From NCBI RefSeq assembly GCF_000305775.1, contig NC_018866.1, forward strand, positions 124,001 through 188,000: a DNA stretch of 64,000 nucleotides, written 5' to 3'. Shown here one piece after another: positions 16,059 to 23,708 of the stretch. The notes beneath the pieces were generated by a model. The model saw only the letters and a program-made list of their open reading frames with translations, made no database searches and was not told where the DNA came from. Position 1 is the stretch's first letter; each line of letters starts with the position of its first letter. Source of the stretch: Dehalobacter sp. DCA. Lineage in GTDB: Bacteria > Bacillota > Desulfitobacteriia > Desulfitobacteriales > Syntrophobotulaceae. The position numbers and the translations under genes were made by a program.

Positions 16059-17801
16059 ATGAATAATTTTAACCCCAAAAAAATTGCACTTACAAAATAT
16101 TTATTTTATACAGGGAAGGGTGGCGTTGGGAAAACCTCCACTGCCTGTGCCACTGCAGTCACCCTTGCCGACAGCGGGAAAAAAGTGCTGCTCATCAGCA
16201 CTGATCCTGCCTCAAATTTGCAGGATGTGTTTAATGCCGACTTGAATAATAAAGGTGTTATAATTAATGAGGTGCCAAACCTTACTGTTGTAAACCTTGA
16301 TCCGATACAGGCAGCAGCCGAATACAGAGAGAGCGTAATTGCACCTTATCGTGGGCTGCTTCCCGAAGCGGCGCTGAGCAACATGGAGGAGCAATTATCC
16401 GGTTCCTGTACGGTCGAGATTGCTGCGTTTAATGAGTTTTCTCATTTCATCACCGATGAAAAGGCCCAAAAAGAATATGACTATATCCTATTTGATACTG
16501 CGCCGACAGGTCATACCCTCAGAATGCTGCAATTGCCGTCAGCCTGGAGCAATTTTATCAGCGAAAACACCCATGGTGCATCTTGCCTGGGACAGCTGTC
16601 CGGTTTAGAAAGCAAGAAGGGAGTATACAAAAGGGCTGTGAACACCTTAGCCGATAGCAAGTTGACAACGTTAATCCTTGTTTCCCGCCCGGAAGAAGCT
16701 CCTCTCAAGGAAGCAGAAAGAGCATCTAAGGAGCTTGCCGACATCGGTATAAACAATCAGACAATGGTGATCAACGGTGTACTGACTTCTTACGATGACA
16801 GCATCTCCGAAAGTTTGTATCAGAAACAGCAAAAGGCACTTACAGAAATGCCCCAGGGCTTAAAGGGGATTACCGCCTACATGATACCGCTCAGAGCTTA
16901 CAATATTACAGGTGTGGACAATGTGCGTGCTTTGCTTGCCAAAGATAACTGCATTGTAAGTGATGGAAAAATAACAGCCCGGACAATTCTGAAGTTGAAA
17001 GACGTGATTGACGATCTGTATCTTAGCAACAAAAAAGTGATTTTCACCATGGGCAAAGGCGGTGTGGGAAAGACCACGATTGCGGCAGCTATAGCGTTGG
17101 GATTATCGGCCAAAGGTAAAAAAGTGCATCTAACGACAACTGATCCTGCAGCGCATTTGAAATTCGTATTGGCTGAAAGCAGCGGAATCAGCATGAGTCG
17201 CATTGACGAACACGCCGAGCTCGAAAAATACAAAGAAGAAGTGCTTTCCAGAGCGAGAGAGACCCTGTCCGCTGGTGATATTGCTTATGTTGAGGAGGAT
17301 CTGCGATCCCCTTGCACCCAGGAAATTGCTGTTTTCCGTGCTTTCGCAGAGATTGTAGACAAGGCGGATGAGGAAGTTGTGGTCATCGATACTGCACCGA
17401 CCGGGCATACGCTTCTTTTGCTCGACTCGACCCAAAGCTATAACAATGAAATCAAGCGTTCGCAAGGCGATATTCCGGAATCTGCCAAAAAATTGCTGCC
17501 ACGGCTGCGAAATCCTGATGAAACAGAAGTCATTATTGTAACGCTGGCTGAAGCTACACCTGTCTATGAAGCAATGCGTCTGGAAGAAGATTTGCAGCGC
17601 GCCAGTATTGCGGCAAAATGGTGGGTCATCAATTCCTCAATGTATCAAACAGGTACGACAAACCGATTGTTGTCCGCAAAGGCAAGCAACGAGGTTGAAT
17701 GGATTAACAAGGTTGATTCCCATACAAATGGTAAGTTTGCTGTTATTCCCTGGAGTCCCGATGAAATAAAAGGCGATAAGCTAAAAAAGTTGATAATATA
17801 A
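16059..17801 (+). CDS. arsA: ArsA arsenite-stimulated ATPase
   Basis: Soluble ATPase of 580 residues made of two homologous halves. Each has a deviant Walker A (GKGGVGKTSTA near residue 20, GKGGVGKTTIA near 345) and a DTAPTGHTL signature. Metalloid-binding cysteines are visible in SGSCTVEIAAF and RSPCTQEIAVF. It normally energises ArsB; with ACR3 in this window it would drive ACR3 or receive As(III) from ArsD for export. The ATG at 16059 is chosen because it starts the conserved N-terminus, though its ribosome site (GAAAGG) is modest; an upstream reading from 16008 lacks support. Confidence 0.93.
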   Translation: MNNFNPKKIALTKYLFYTGKGGVGKTSTACATAVTLADSGKKVLLISTDPASNLQDVFNADLNNKGVIINEVPNLTVVNLDPIQAAAEYRESVIAPYRGLLPEAALSNMEEQLSGSCTVEIAAFNEFSHFITDEKAQKEYDYILFDTAPTGHTLRMLQLPSAWSNFISENTHGASCLGQLSGLESKKGVYKRAVNTLADSKLTTLILVSRPEEAPLKEAERASKELADIGINNQTMVINGVLTSYDDSISESLYQKQQKALTEMPQGLKGITAYMIPLRAYNITGVDNVRALLAKDNCIVSDGKITARTILKLKDVIDDLYLSNKKVIFTMGKGGVGKTTIAAAIALGLSAKGKKVHLTTTDPAAHLKFVLAESSGISMSRIDEHAELEKYKEEVLSRARETLSAGDIAYVEEDLRSPCTQEIAVFRAFAEIVDKADEEVVVIDTAPTGHTLLLLDSTQSYNNEIKRSQGDIPESAKKLLPRLRNPDETEVIIVTLAEATPVYEAMRLEEDLQRASIAAKWWVINSSMYQTGTTNRLLSAKASNEVEWINKVDSHTNGKFAVIPWSPDEIKGDKLKKLII

Positions 17802-17886
17802 AATGTAAGCAATTATCGCCTTCATTTTAAGATGTTTTACGATCAAAAGTTGGAGGTACTGCGCAAATACATTTTGGTATTAGCAT

Positions 17887-17952
17887 AAGTGGAAGAAGTT
17901 CGGTAAAACCGGTCCAAGTGGATGCCGCAGTGGGTCCGGTTGTTGCGGATGA
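17887..17952 (+). pseudogene. Remnant of a Cys-tailed protein
   Basis: The frame ending at a TGA (17950-17952) encodes KWKKFGKTGPSGCRSGSGCC plus a final Gly, a Gly/Ser/Cys tail like that of the ferredoxin at 43.7 kb. No start codon or upstream domain is visible, so it looks like the surviving 3' end of a lost gene. Confidence 0.35.
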
Positions 17953-17970
17953 GTTGAAAGGAGAATACTT

Positions 17971-18189
17971 ATGGCTTTAGATGTAAAAATAAAAGAATTA
18001 GTTGCCGTTGGCGCAGCTGTTGCTGGAAACTGTATCCCCTGCCTTCAGTGGCATTATAACAAATGCATTGAATTAGGCATTCCAATTGAGGATGTGAAAG
18101 AAGCTATCGAAATGGCAAGAATGGTCAAGGAAGTGCCTATTAAAAAAATTGATGAACTGGCGGAAAAACTTACAGGTACTCTAAAATAA
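17971..18189 (+). CDS. AhpD-like CMD-family redox protein
   Basis: Short protein of 72 residues with the AhpD-type motif GNCIPCLQWHY (CxxC followed by His), the disulfide reductase centre of this fold. Length matches the small CMD subfamily common in anaerobes. A GAAAGGAG ribosome site precedes the ATG. It follows arsA and precedes a strongly regulated arsR. Unlike the two CMD proteins at 13.3 and 45.2 kb it retains both cysteines, so a peroxide or disulfide reductase role is plausible. Confidence 0.78.
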   Translation: MALDVKIKELVAVGAAVAGNCIPCLQWHYNKCIELGIPIEDVKEAIEMARMVKEVPIKKIDELAEKLTGTLK

Positions 18190-18244
18190 AATGTCTAAGA
18201 TAGTTATTTGTACTTTCTATAGAGAGATGGTACGAATAACTATT

Positions 18245-18310
18245 CTTGACAAGAAGGTCTTAAAACAATAATATATGCATATACGTATATGCATATATTA
18301 TTGTTTTAAG
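18245..18310 (+). promoter_or_regulatory. arsR promoter with 52-bp perfect palindrome
   Basis: The -35 box TTGACA (18245-18250) is followed by a perfect 52-base palindrome (18259-18310, arms of 26 bases). Its centre reads GCATATACGTATATGC and its flanks CTTAAAACAATAATA. The -10 (AATAAT or TAATAT, 18267-18274) lies inside the left arm. It is presumably the ArsR operator; on RNA it could also form a long hairpin ending in a short T run. Confidence 0.85.
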
Positions 18311-18416
18311 AGGAGGTTAAAAAAATAAAAACTTTAATGGTAATACAAAACTTAACGAAGTAAACGCAAAGGTACAAAGACTCATGAAAGAGTATTTTTC
18401 TAGTAAAGGAAAATGA

Positions 18417-18776
18417 ATGATGGATAAGCTTCTGGATTTCTTTGGTATTGTAGCAGACGAAACCCGTCTCAGGATCATTGGTCTCTTAAATCAGAAAGAA
18501 CTTTGCGTCTGTGAGATGTGCGAGATTCTAGGATTATCACAGCCAAAGGTGTCTAGACACCTTTCCAAGCTTAGGGATGCAGGGATAGTCATAGATTCCC
18601 GGCAAGGACAGTGGGTTTTTTATTACCTTAATGTGAAAGACAATGTGATGAAAGATTTGTTATCCGTAATAGTAAATAACAAAGAACAGTATCCGGCATT
18701 GAAGACGGATTACCAAAAGCTCAAAAACCGGATTGAAGAGCATAAAATGTGTCATAGGGAAAATAAAGAAAAATAA
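18417..18776 (+). CDS. arsR: ArsR-family repressor
   Basis: Repressor of 119 residues. It has the As(III) motif KELCVCEMCE, with a third Cys as in the R773 ArsR triad, recognition helix SQPKVSRHLSKL and wing RQGQWVFYYL. It lies about 107 bases downstream of a 52-bp perfect palindrome that overlaps its promoter. It is followed after 14 bases by a DUF169 gene, which is therefore probably metalloid-induced. Confidence 0.9.
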   Translation: MMDKLLDFFGIVADETRLRIIGLLNQKELCVCEMCEILGLSQPKVSRHLSKLRDAGIVIDSRQGQWVFYYLNVKDNVMKDLLSVIVNNKEQYPALKTDYQKLKNRIEEHKMCHRENKEK

Positions 18777-18790
18777 AGGAGTGTGGATTG

Positions 18791-19528
18791 ATGTCAACAA
18801 TGAAAGGGCTGGCTGATCGTCTTAAAGAAATATTGGGTTTGAATAGGGAGCCTGTAGGGGTAAAGTTTTTGGATGAAAAAGGCCGGTCAGATTTAAAAAA
18901 TAAATACGATAGTGAAACGAAGACCAGGTACTGTCAGGCTCTCATGCGGGCAGGCAAAGGTGAGAATATAATTATTACGAAAGATAATGTTTCCTGTCCT
19001 GCATCAGCAGCCGCTTTTGGAATAAAGCCACTGCCCGAAATGTTGCAGACAGGGCAAATGCTTTTAAATATGGGGCTGTTTGAGAGCCTTGAAGCTGGTA
19101 AGAAAGCCATGGATGGCATGACGCGGCTTGAACAAGGAAAATATCAAGCTGTTTTGCTAAGTCCGTTAGATAGTATTGAAATAGAACCGGATGTGGTTGT
19201 AATTGAATCAAAACCTGAGCATTTGATGTGGACAGCGCTTGCTTATATTTTTAAAACAGGGGACAGGTTATCGTTTAGTTCTGCCATATTTCAGGCAACT
19301 TGTGTAGATTCTACGGTAATACCTTTTGCCAAGGATACAATTAATTCAAGTCTGGGCTGTTATGGATGCAGAGACGCAACGGATATTGAAGATTCAGAAT
19401 GCCTTATTGGGTTGCCTTATAAGAAGCTGGAAGAGGTCATCGATAATTTGGAGAAGTTATCCGAAAAGGCTATGAAAAAGACAAGAGTGAAAGAAGCCTT
19501 TCACTCTTTCAGCGGATGCGGAGAGTAG
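18791..19528 (+). CDS. DUF169 family protein
   Basis: Protein of 245 residues of the DUF169 family (PF02596), whose function is not established. Visible family traits are REPVGVKFLDE near the start, the Cys at TRYCQALM, ITKDNVSCPASAAAFG, and the Cys-rich C-terminal segment SLGCYGCRDATDI. Members are common in anaerobes and methanogens next to metal or cofactor genes. Here it is tied to an arsR with a 14-base gap, so a metalloid-linked role is inferred. The ATG at 18791 follows AAAGGAGTG. Confidence 0.8.
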   Translation: MSTMKGLADRLKEILGLNREPVGVKFLDEKGRSDLKNKYDSETKTRYCQALMRAGKGENIIITKDNVSCPASAAAFGIKPLPEMLQTGQMLLNMGLFESLEAGKKAMDGMTRLEQGKYQAVLLSPLDSIEIEPDVVVIESKPEHLMWTALAYIFKTGDRLSFSSAIFQATCVDSTVIPFAKDTINSSLGCYGCRDATDIEDSECLIGLPYKKLEEVIDNLEKLSEKAMKKTRVKEAFHSFSGCGE

Positions 19529-19612
19529 AGGTTAATTAGGGGTTAGGTTGCTTAACAAATTGTAATCTAGTCAAAAAGCCAATCTTTCCATCCCAAAATA
19601 CTCTTCTGAAAA

Positions 19613-19660
19613 TTAGATTAAAAGAATCTGGAGCCTGCGCTCCAGGTTCTTTTAATCTAA
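19613..19660 (+). terminator. Long hairpin terminator
   Basis: Arms TTAGATTAAAAGAA-CTGGAGC and GCTCCAG-TTCTTTTAATCTAA enclose a short loop (19613-19660), with A-rich and T-rich flanks that allow termination from either side. Confidence 0.75.
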
Positions 19661-20081
19661 AAGGCTATGTTTTTTTAAGCATCTATCCAACGGAAAATCC
19701 AGAAGAACTATGAAAGCGTATAATTAAATGTTAAATGTTATACCTAGTAAGGTGACTTTGTTCTTGACTGCTTTGCAGGGGGCCGGAACAGCACTCTCTG
19801 TAGCTGAAAAAATGAATAGACGATGAATTGGTAGTGACATAGAAAAACGGTCTTTGTATACAATACTTGTGAGGAAGAACCAGAAGAATCGGAAACTCCC
19901 GCACTATCGACACAGGGTGGCATGGTGTATCCGACGGCGGAAGTACTGGAATCTGCGACCAAGAAGAAAGCACTTGTATGCATTGAGTAGGGGGCGCTCA
20001 TTTATTACTCGGTGATTGGTATCATCTGCCAAGGAGATGAAGCTCTTCCGCAGCACGGTCAAACGAACGATTTCTCACCAC
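19661..20081. other. Gene-free stretch with a decayed coding fragment
   Basis: No intact gene. Between about 19,845 and 19,990 one forward frame reads a coherent acidic then polar peptide (EEEPEESETPALSTQGGMVY, continuing to KKKALVCIE and a stop) without start codon or ribosome site. It looks like the end of a lost gene that I cannot identify. The remainder carries nothing I recognise. Confidence 0.4.
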
Positions 20082-20118
20082 AAAAAAAGCGACCACCTTC
20101 GCAAATAGCAAGGGTGGT
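20082..20118 (-). terminator. Terminator of the minus-strand arsR operon
   Basis: On the minus strand ACCACCCTTGC pairs with GCGAAGGTGGT around a short loop, followed by CGC and seven T. It lies 42 bases after the stop of the arsR at 20160. Confidence 0.75.
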
Positions 20119-20159
20119 ATGAAAACGGTAGCCAATAATTGAAACAGAACTTGCCTATA

Positions 20160-20468
20160 TTAACTACCACCTGCATTAGTAAGTTGTCTTGATAGGTTTT
20201 TAAAAACCATTTTTAACATTGGAAACATAAAATGGTCTTTATTCAAAGAATATAAATTCCAAACTGCTTCTTGACGTTTTATGAGCAGCCCATTTTCTGA
20301 AAGTATTTTTAAATGATATGAAAGGGCTGATTGTGATGTATTAAAGTATTCGGTTAATTCGCATACACATTTTTCTCCATTTTGGAAAAGGTAGAAAAGA
20401 ATATTAAGCCGGAATTCATCGGATAATGATTTAAAGTAATCTGCATAATTAGAGATTGAAGTATCGAT
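20160..20468 (-). CDS. arsR: ArsR-family repressor with non-AUG start
   Basis: The minus strand encodes a complete ArsR-type winged helix of about 102 residues: YADYFKSLSDEFRLNILFYL, metal-site motif EKCVCEL, recognition helix TSQSALSYHLKIL, wing RQEAVWNLYSL. No ATG, GTG or TTG exists at its beginning. AAAGGAGG is followed seven bases later by ATC (20468), and there is an ATT even closer. Either it uses a rare ATC/ATT start, which would keep expression low, or the start was mutated. It is read after the permease and redox genes in the same direction and has its own operator upstream. Confidence 0.7.
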   Translation of the reverse strand: MDTSISNYADYFKSLSDEFRLNILFYLFQNGEKCVCELTEYFNTSQSALSYHLKILSENGLLIKRQEAVWNLYSLNKDHFMFPMLKMVFKNLSRQLTNAGGS

Positions 20469-20484
20469 GTTAATGCCTCCTTTT

Positions 20485-20504
20485 ATATCAAATTTGCTTG
20501 ATAT
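20485..20504 (-). promoter_or_regulatory. ArsR operator before the minus-strand arsR
   Basis: Inverted repeat ATATCAA-N6-TTGATAT lies just upstream of the arsR ribosome site. The same half-site recurs in front of the permease at 22.0-22.15 kb, so one repressor probably binds both. Confidence 0.7.
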
Positions 20505-20590
20505 AGTTAATTATATGAACAATGCACTAAGACGTAAAGAAAACTCTCTTCAACCTCTAAAAAAATTTTATGAGCAGTTAATGATTCCAT

Positions 20591-20833
20591 TCATGCATTC
20601 ATTTCATCCTGAATATATTTCTTTATTTCTTCTTTACTTGGGACTCTGCCCATGGCCTTAACTTTGTTATTAACGACAACGCCAGGAGCCTTCATAACGC
20701 CATATTCCATTATCTTTTTCATGTCGCTAACCTTCTCAACCGTAGCCGTTATACCCAGTTCCTTAATTACCTCCTCTGTTGTCTTCTGTAGACCATAGTT
20801 TGAACAGCACGATACTAAAATTTTGATATTCAT
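20591..20833 (-). CDS. Small thioredoxin-like protein with SCCSNY motif
   Basis: Protein of about 80 residues of the same small thioredoxin-like family as the gene at 3.8 kb. The usual CxxC is replaced by SCCSNYG, with two adjacent cysteines, and the cis-Pro segment is KAPGVVVNNK. The paired Cys cannot form a normal CxxC redox centre but could bind As(III) or a metal. The ATG at 20833 follows AAAGGG at about ten bases. It is read directly after the ArsP-type permease (69-base gap), a frequent pairing. Confidence 0.78.
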   Translation of the reverse strand: MNIKILVSCCSNYGLQKTTEEVIKELGITATVEKVSDMKKIMEYGVMKAPGVVVNNKVKAMGRVPSKEEIKKYIQDEMNA

Positions 20834-20902
20834 TAACAATCAACCCTTTCATTTTTTATATAGAACTTTAATAATCTCCTAGTGATCGGTACTTCCAACT
20901 TT

Positions 20903-21931
20903 TTAAACAAGAACTATATTGAAGAAGTAACCAATAAATATAATCGTGATTGCCATTATACCTACAAATACAGCGAGTAGTTTCGGCTTTAAAACCTTAC
21001 GGAGAATGATCATTTCAGGAAGACTTAAAGCTGTTACCGCCATCATAAATGCCAGTGCCGTACCCATGGGCACGCCAACCTTGGTAAGCTCACTCACAAT
21101 AGGAAGTGTACCTGCCGCATTGGAATAAAGAGGTATACCAATAAGAACAGCAAGTGGAACTGCCAGAGGATTGCTCCTCCCTGCATATTTTGCAAGCCAG
21201 TCACCTGGAGCCCAACCGTGTATGGCAGCTCCAATGACCAGACCAATAATAATATAGGGCCAGATTTTTTTAACTAGGTTTAGGTCATAACTCCATGCAT
21301 CTGTAATCCGCTGCTTCCAGGTAGGCTTTACTATCTCAACATCACCCATCTTAATGTTACATACATCTTCCTCAAGATATTTTTCCATCTTTAGTTTGCC
21401 AATAATGGCTCCTGCAACAATCGCTACAGTTAATCCGGTTGCCATGTATAACAAGGCGATCTTCCAACCGAACAAACTCCAAAGCATAACAACAGCAACT
21501 TCATTTATCATCGGTGAAGCAATAAGAAATGAGAATGTTACGCCTAAGGGTATTCCTGCTCCTAAAAATCCAATAAAGACGGGAACAGCCGAACAAGAGC
21601 AGAAGGGGGTAACAATACCCAGAAGAGCAGCAAATATGTTGCCGATAAAACCTCTGGTTCTTCCGCCTTCCCCTAGAAGTTTCCTTGTCCTCTCTGGAGG
21701 GAAAAAACTTCGTATAATTGATACGATAAATATGATAATGATAAGCATCAGGAAGATTATAATCGTATCAGTGAAGAAGAATTCAACAGATTCTTTATAA
21801 CGTGCTGAATCTAAAAATGCAGGATTTTGGCCCAATAAGTCCAAAATCCATCTTAAAAATGTCGTAAGTATATAGCCTAAAATATTTGCTATCCAACCAA
21901 CTGCTGAAAACACGTATTTCACACCTTTCAT
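20903..21931 (-). CDS. arsP: ArsP/DUF318-type permease
   Basis: Membrane permease of 342 residues (PF03773) with eight or more helices. The conserved TPFCSCSAVPVFIGF and SFLIASPMINEV segments and the C-terminal VLIGIPLYSNAAGTLPI match the family. The cytoplasmic loop holds one Cys, unlike the Cys-rich loop of the copy at 8.0 kb. Known members export trivalent organoarsenicals, but substrates of many relatives are unknown. It heads a minus-strand unit with a small redox protein and arsR, behind several TTGATAT-type operator half-sites. Confidence 0.85.
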   Translation of the reverse strand: MKGVKYVFSAVGWIANILGYILTTFLRWILDLLGQNPAFLDSARYKESVEFFFTDTIIIFLMLIIIIFIVSIIRSFFPPERTRKLLGEGGRTRGFIGNIFAALLGIVTPFCSCSAVPVFIGFLGAGIPLGVTFSFLIASPMINEVAVVMLWSLFGWKIALLYMATGLTVAIVAGAIIGKLKMEKYLEEDVCNIKMGDVEIVKPTWKQRITDAWSYDLNLVKKIWPYIIIGLVIGAAIHGWAPGDWLAKYAGRSNPLAVPLAVLIGIPLYSNAAGTLPIVSELTKVGVPMGTALAFMMAVTALSLPEMIILRKVLKPKLLAVFVGIMAITIIFIGYFFNIVLV

Positions 21932-22073
21932 ATTCGCATTTTAAATTACTGTTCATTGCTGCTATCAATACCCGTCAAAGCCCTAAATATCTCAGATCGG
22001 TGAGAGCAATGTGTGGAAAGAATAAGCAGACTAACTTAGTTTATGGGTACTTGCATATCAAATAAATTTGTTG

Positions 22074-22150
22074 AATATATCAAATTTATTTGATATATTC
22101 ATTGTATGCTAGTCATAACCGCATGTCAATACATCAAAAAAACTTGATAT
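22074..22150 (-). promoter_or_regulatory. Cluster of TTGATAT operator half-sites
   Basis: A 26-base near-perfect palindrome (22074-22099, ATATATCAAAT/ATTTGATATAT) and a second ATCAA-N6-TTGAT pair (about 22134-22149) lie upstream of the permease and between it and the divergent sigma gene. They match the operator in front of the arsR at 20.5 kb. Confidence 0.65.
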
Positions 22151-22273
22151 ATATTTATTGTGGCTCAACCAAGAATCTAACTGTTCAAGGTTTTCAAAAT
22201 CATTATCGATATGATAGATAGAATTTATAATGGATGAAAATAGATTTGTGGTGACAATAAAATTCATGGCAAT

Positions 22274-22699
22274 ATGAGTGGTTTAAAGGATGATGCCAAA
22301 ATCAATGCATGGATATACCGGATAACCCGAAATACAATTGTTGACTACTACCGAAAGCAAAACAAGTCCATCGCATTAATGAAGTTTACGGAGAATTTAA
22401 CCAATGTGGAGGACGAAGATTTGTCAGCAAGTGGGGAAATTGCATCATGTTTAAAGACAATGATAGAGCATTTACCTGAAAAGTATAAAGAAGCAATTAT
22501 GTTAACGGAATTTTATGAACTAACGCAGAAGGAGTTAAGCGAAAGGCTTGGCCTTTCCCTGTCGGGAGCAAAATCCAAAGTACAACGGGCAAGGGGACTG
22601 CTTAAAGAAATGCTTTTAGGTTGTTGCCATCTTGAATTCGACCGATTGGGAAATATCATTGAGTATTCACACAAGACAAAGGACTGTAAGTTTTGTTAA
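22274..22699 (+). CDS. sigZ: SigZ-type sigma factor, 5'-truncated
   Basis: Protein of 141 residues. It preserves the end of region 2 (INAWIYRITRNTIVDYYRKQ), region 4 (LTQKELSERLGLSLSGAKSKVQRARGLL) and the Cys-rich tail (LLGCCHLEFDRLGNIIEYSH, ending CKFC). The first 45-50 residues of region 2 found in the full copy at 4.0 kb are absent. The same frame continues upstream only to a TAG at about 22241, and no ribosome site precedes the ATG. It is therefore probably inactive, or starts from an unrecognised codon. It keeps its DUF2703 partner downstream. Confidence 0.75.
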   Translation: MSGLKDDAKINAWIYRITRNTIVDYYRKQNKSIALMKFTENLTNVEDEDLSASGEIASCLKTMIEHLPEKYKEAIMLTEFYELTQKELSERLGLSLSGAKSKVQRARGLLKEMLLGCCHLEFDRLGNIIEYSHKTKDCKFC

Positions 22700-22793
22700 G
22701 CAAAAGGTCATAAATTTGCATCCTTTTTTCATAGACTTCGTCTTTATATATGTAAAGTCTATAGACTAAGAAATATATAAGGAGTGTTTTATA

Positions 22794-23423
22794 ATGGTTG
22801 CCGAAAACAATATTTTTGCAGATTGTTCCTGCTGCTCGGATTGTGCAGATGATTCACAGGATACCCAAGCGAATGGTGCAGGTGGCTGCTCCTGTGGTCC
22901 CGGCTGCTGTGATGCCACAAAGGATACCAATGCTGAAAAAAGGCTGATCGTTATCGACTTTTTATATCTGGATTTGAGTGTATGTACACGCTGTCAGGGT
23001 GCGGATTCAAGCCTTTGTGAAGGTTTGGCTGAAGTTTCAAAGGTACTTGAGGCGACGGGGGTTAATGTTGTTGTTAATAAAATCAATGTCCTCAGTGAAG
23101 AAATAGCCATTGCCCACAAGTTTGTTAGTTCACCCACGATTCGTATTAACGGACAGGATATTCAAATGGATGTCAAAGAAAGCCTTTGCGAATCTTGCGG
23201 GGATTTATGCGGTGATGAAGTAGAATGCCGTGTCTGGGTTTATCAAGGTAAGGAGTATACTGTGCCTCCAAAAGCGATGATCATGGAAGCAATTCTTAAA
23301 GAAGTATATGGAGGAGATAAGGGCAGCAATATCGTGGAACAGGAATATGTCATGCCTGAGAATCTAAAACAGTTTTATGCTGCAATGAAAAGCAATTCTT
23401 CTGGCTCAAAAAGCTGCTGCTAA
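22794..23423 (+). CDS. DUF2703 protein with N-terminal Cys-rich extension
   Basis: Protein of 209 residues. Residues 1-45 are extremely Cys rich (DCSCCSDCADD, CSCGPGCCDA). The DUF2703 domain follows with VCTRCQGAD, LCESCGDLCG and VECRVW, then a tail ending KSCC. Compared with the 144-residue paralogue at 4.7 kb it has gained the N-terminal metal-binding extension. It follows the truncated SigZ gene and has a GGAG ribosome site. As(III)/Sb(III) binding is inferred from cysteine density and context. A very strong terminator follows. Confidence 0.8.
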   Translation: MVAENNIFADCSCCSDCADDSQDTQANGAGGCSCGPGCCDATKDTNAEKRLIVIDFLYLDLSVCTRCQGADSSLCEGLAEVSKVLEATGVNVVVNKINVLSEEIAIAHKFVSSPTIRINGQDIQMDVKESLCESCGDLCGDEVECRVWVYQGKEYTVPPKAMIMEAILKEVYGGDKGSNIVEQEYVMPENLKQFYAAMKSNSSGSKSCC

Positions 23424-23473
23424 TTAACTCTTAAAAGAATCACTTCGGAAAAGAATAACTTATATACTTTTAA

Positions 23474-23520
23474 TGATAACATAAGAGGTTGAGAATTGCT
23501 CTCAACCTCTTATGTTATCA
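23474..23520. terminator. Bidirectional hairpin terminator
   Basis: A perfect 21-bp stem (23474-23494 with 23500-23520) has a 5-base loop. It lies between the converging DUF2703 and TauE/SafE genes. Confidence 0.85.
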
Positions 23521-23708
23521 TTCGAATATTCTAAATCAGTATAGAATCAATTTAATAAAATAAATTTCCCAAAAGGCTCCGAAAAGTCAGGGCACTTTTT
23601 TGTTACCTAAAAATATTGAAGAAAAAAGTTGTATTTCCATCGTTAGAAGTACTTGATAAGATAAAAGAAAGGGGGAGCGTCGAAAAATTTAGTATAAAGA
23701 TTTTATTG

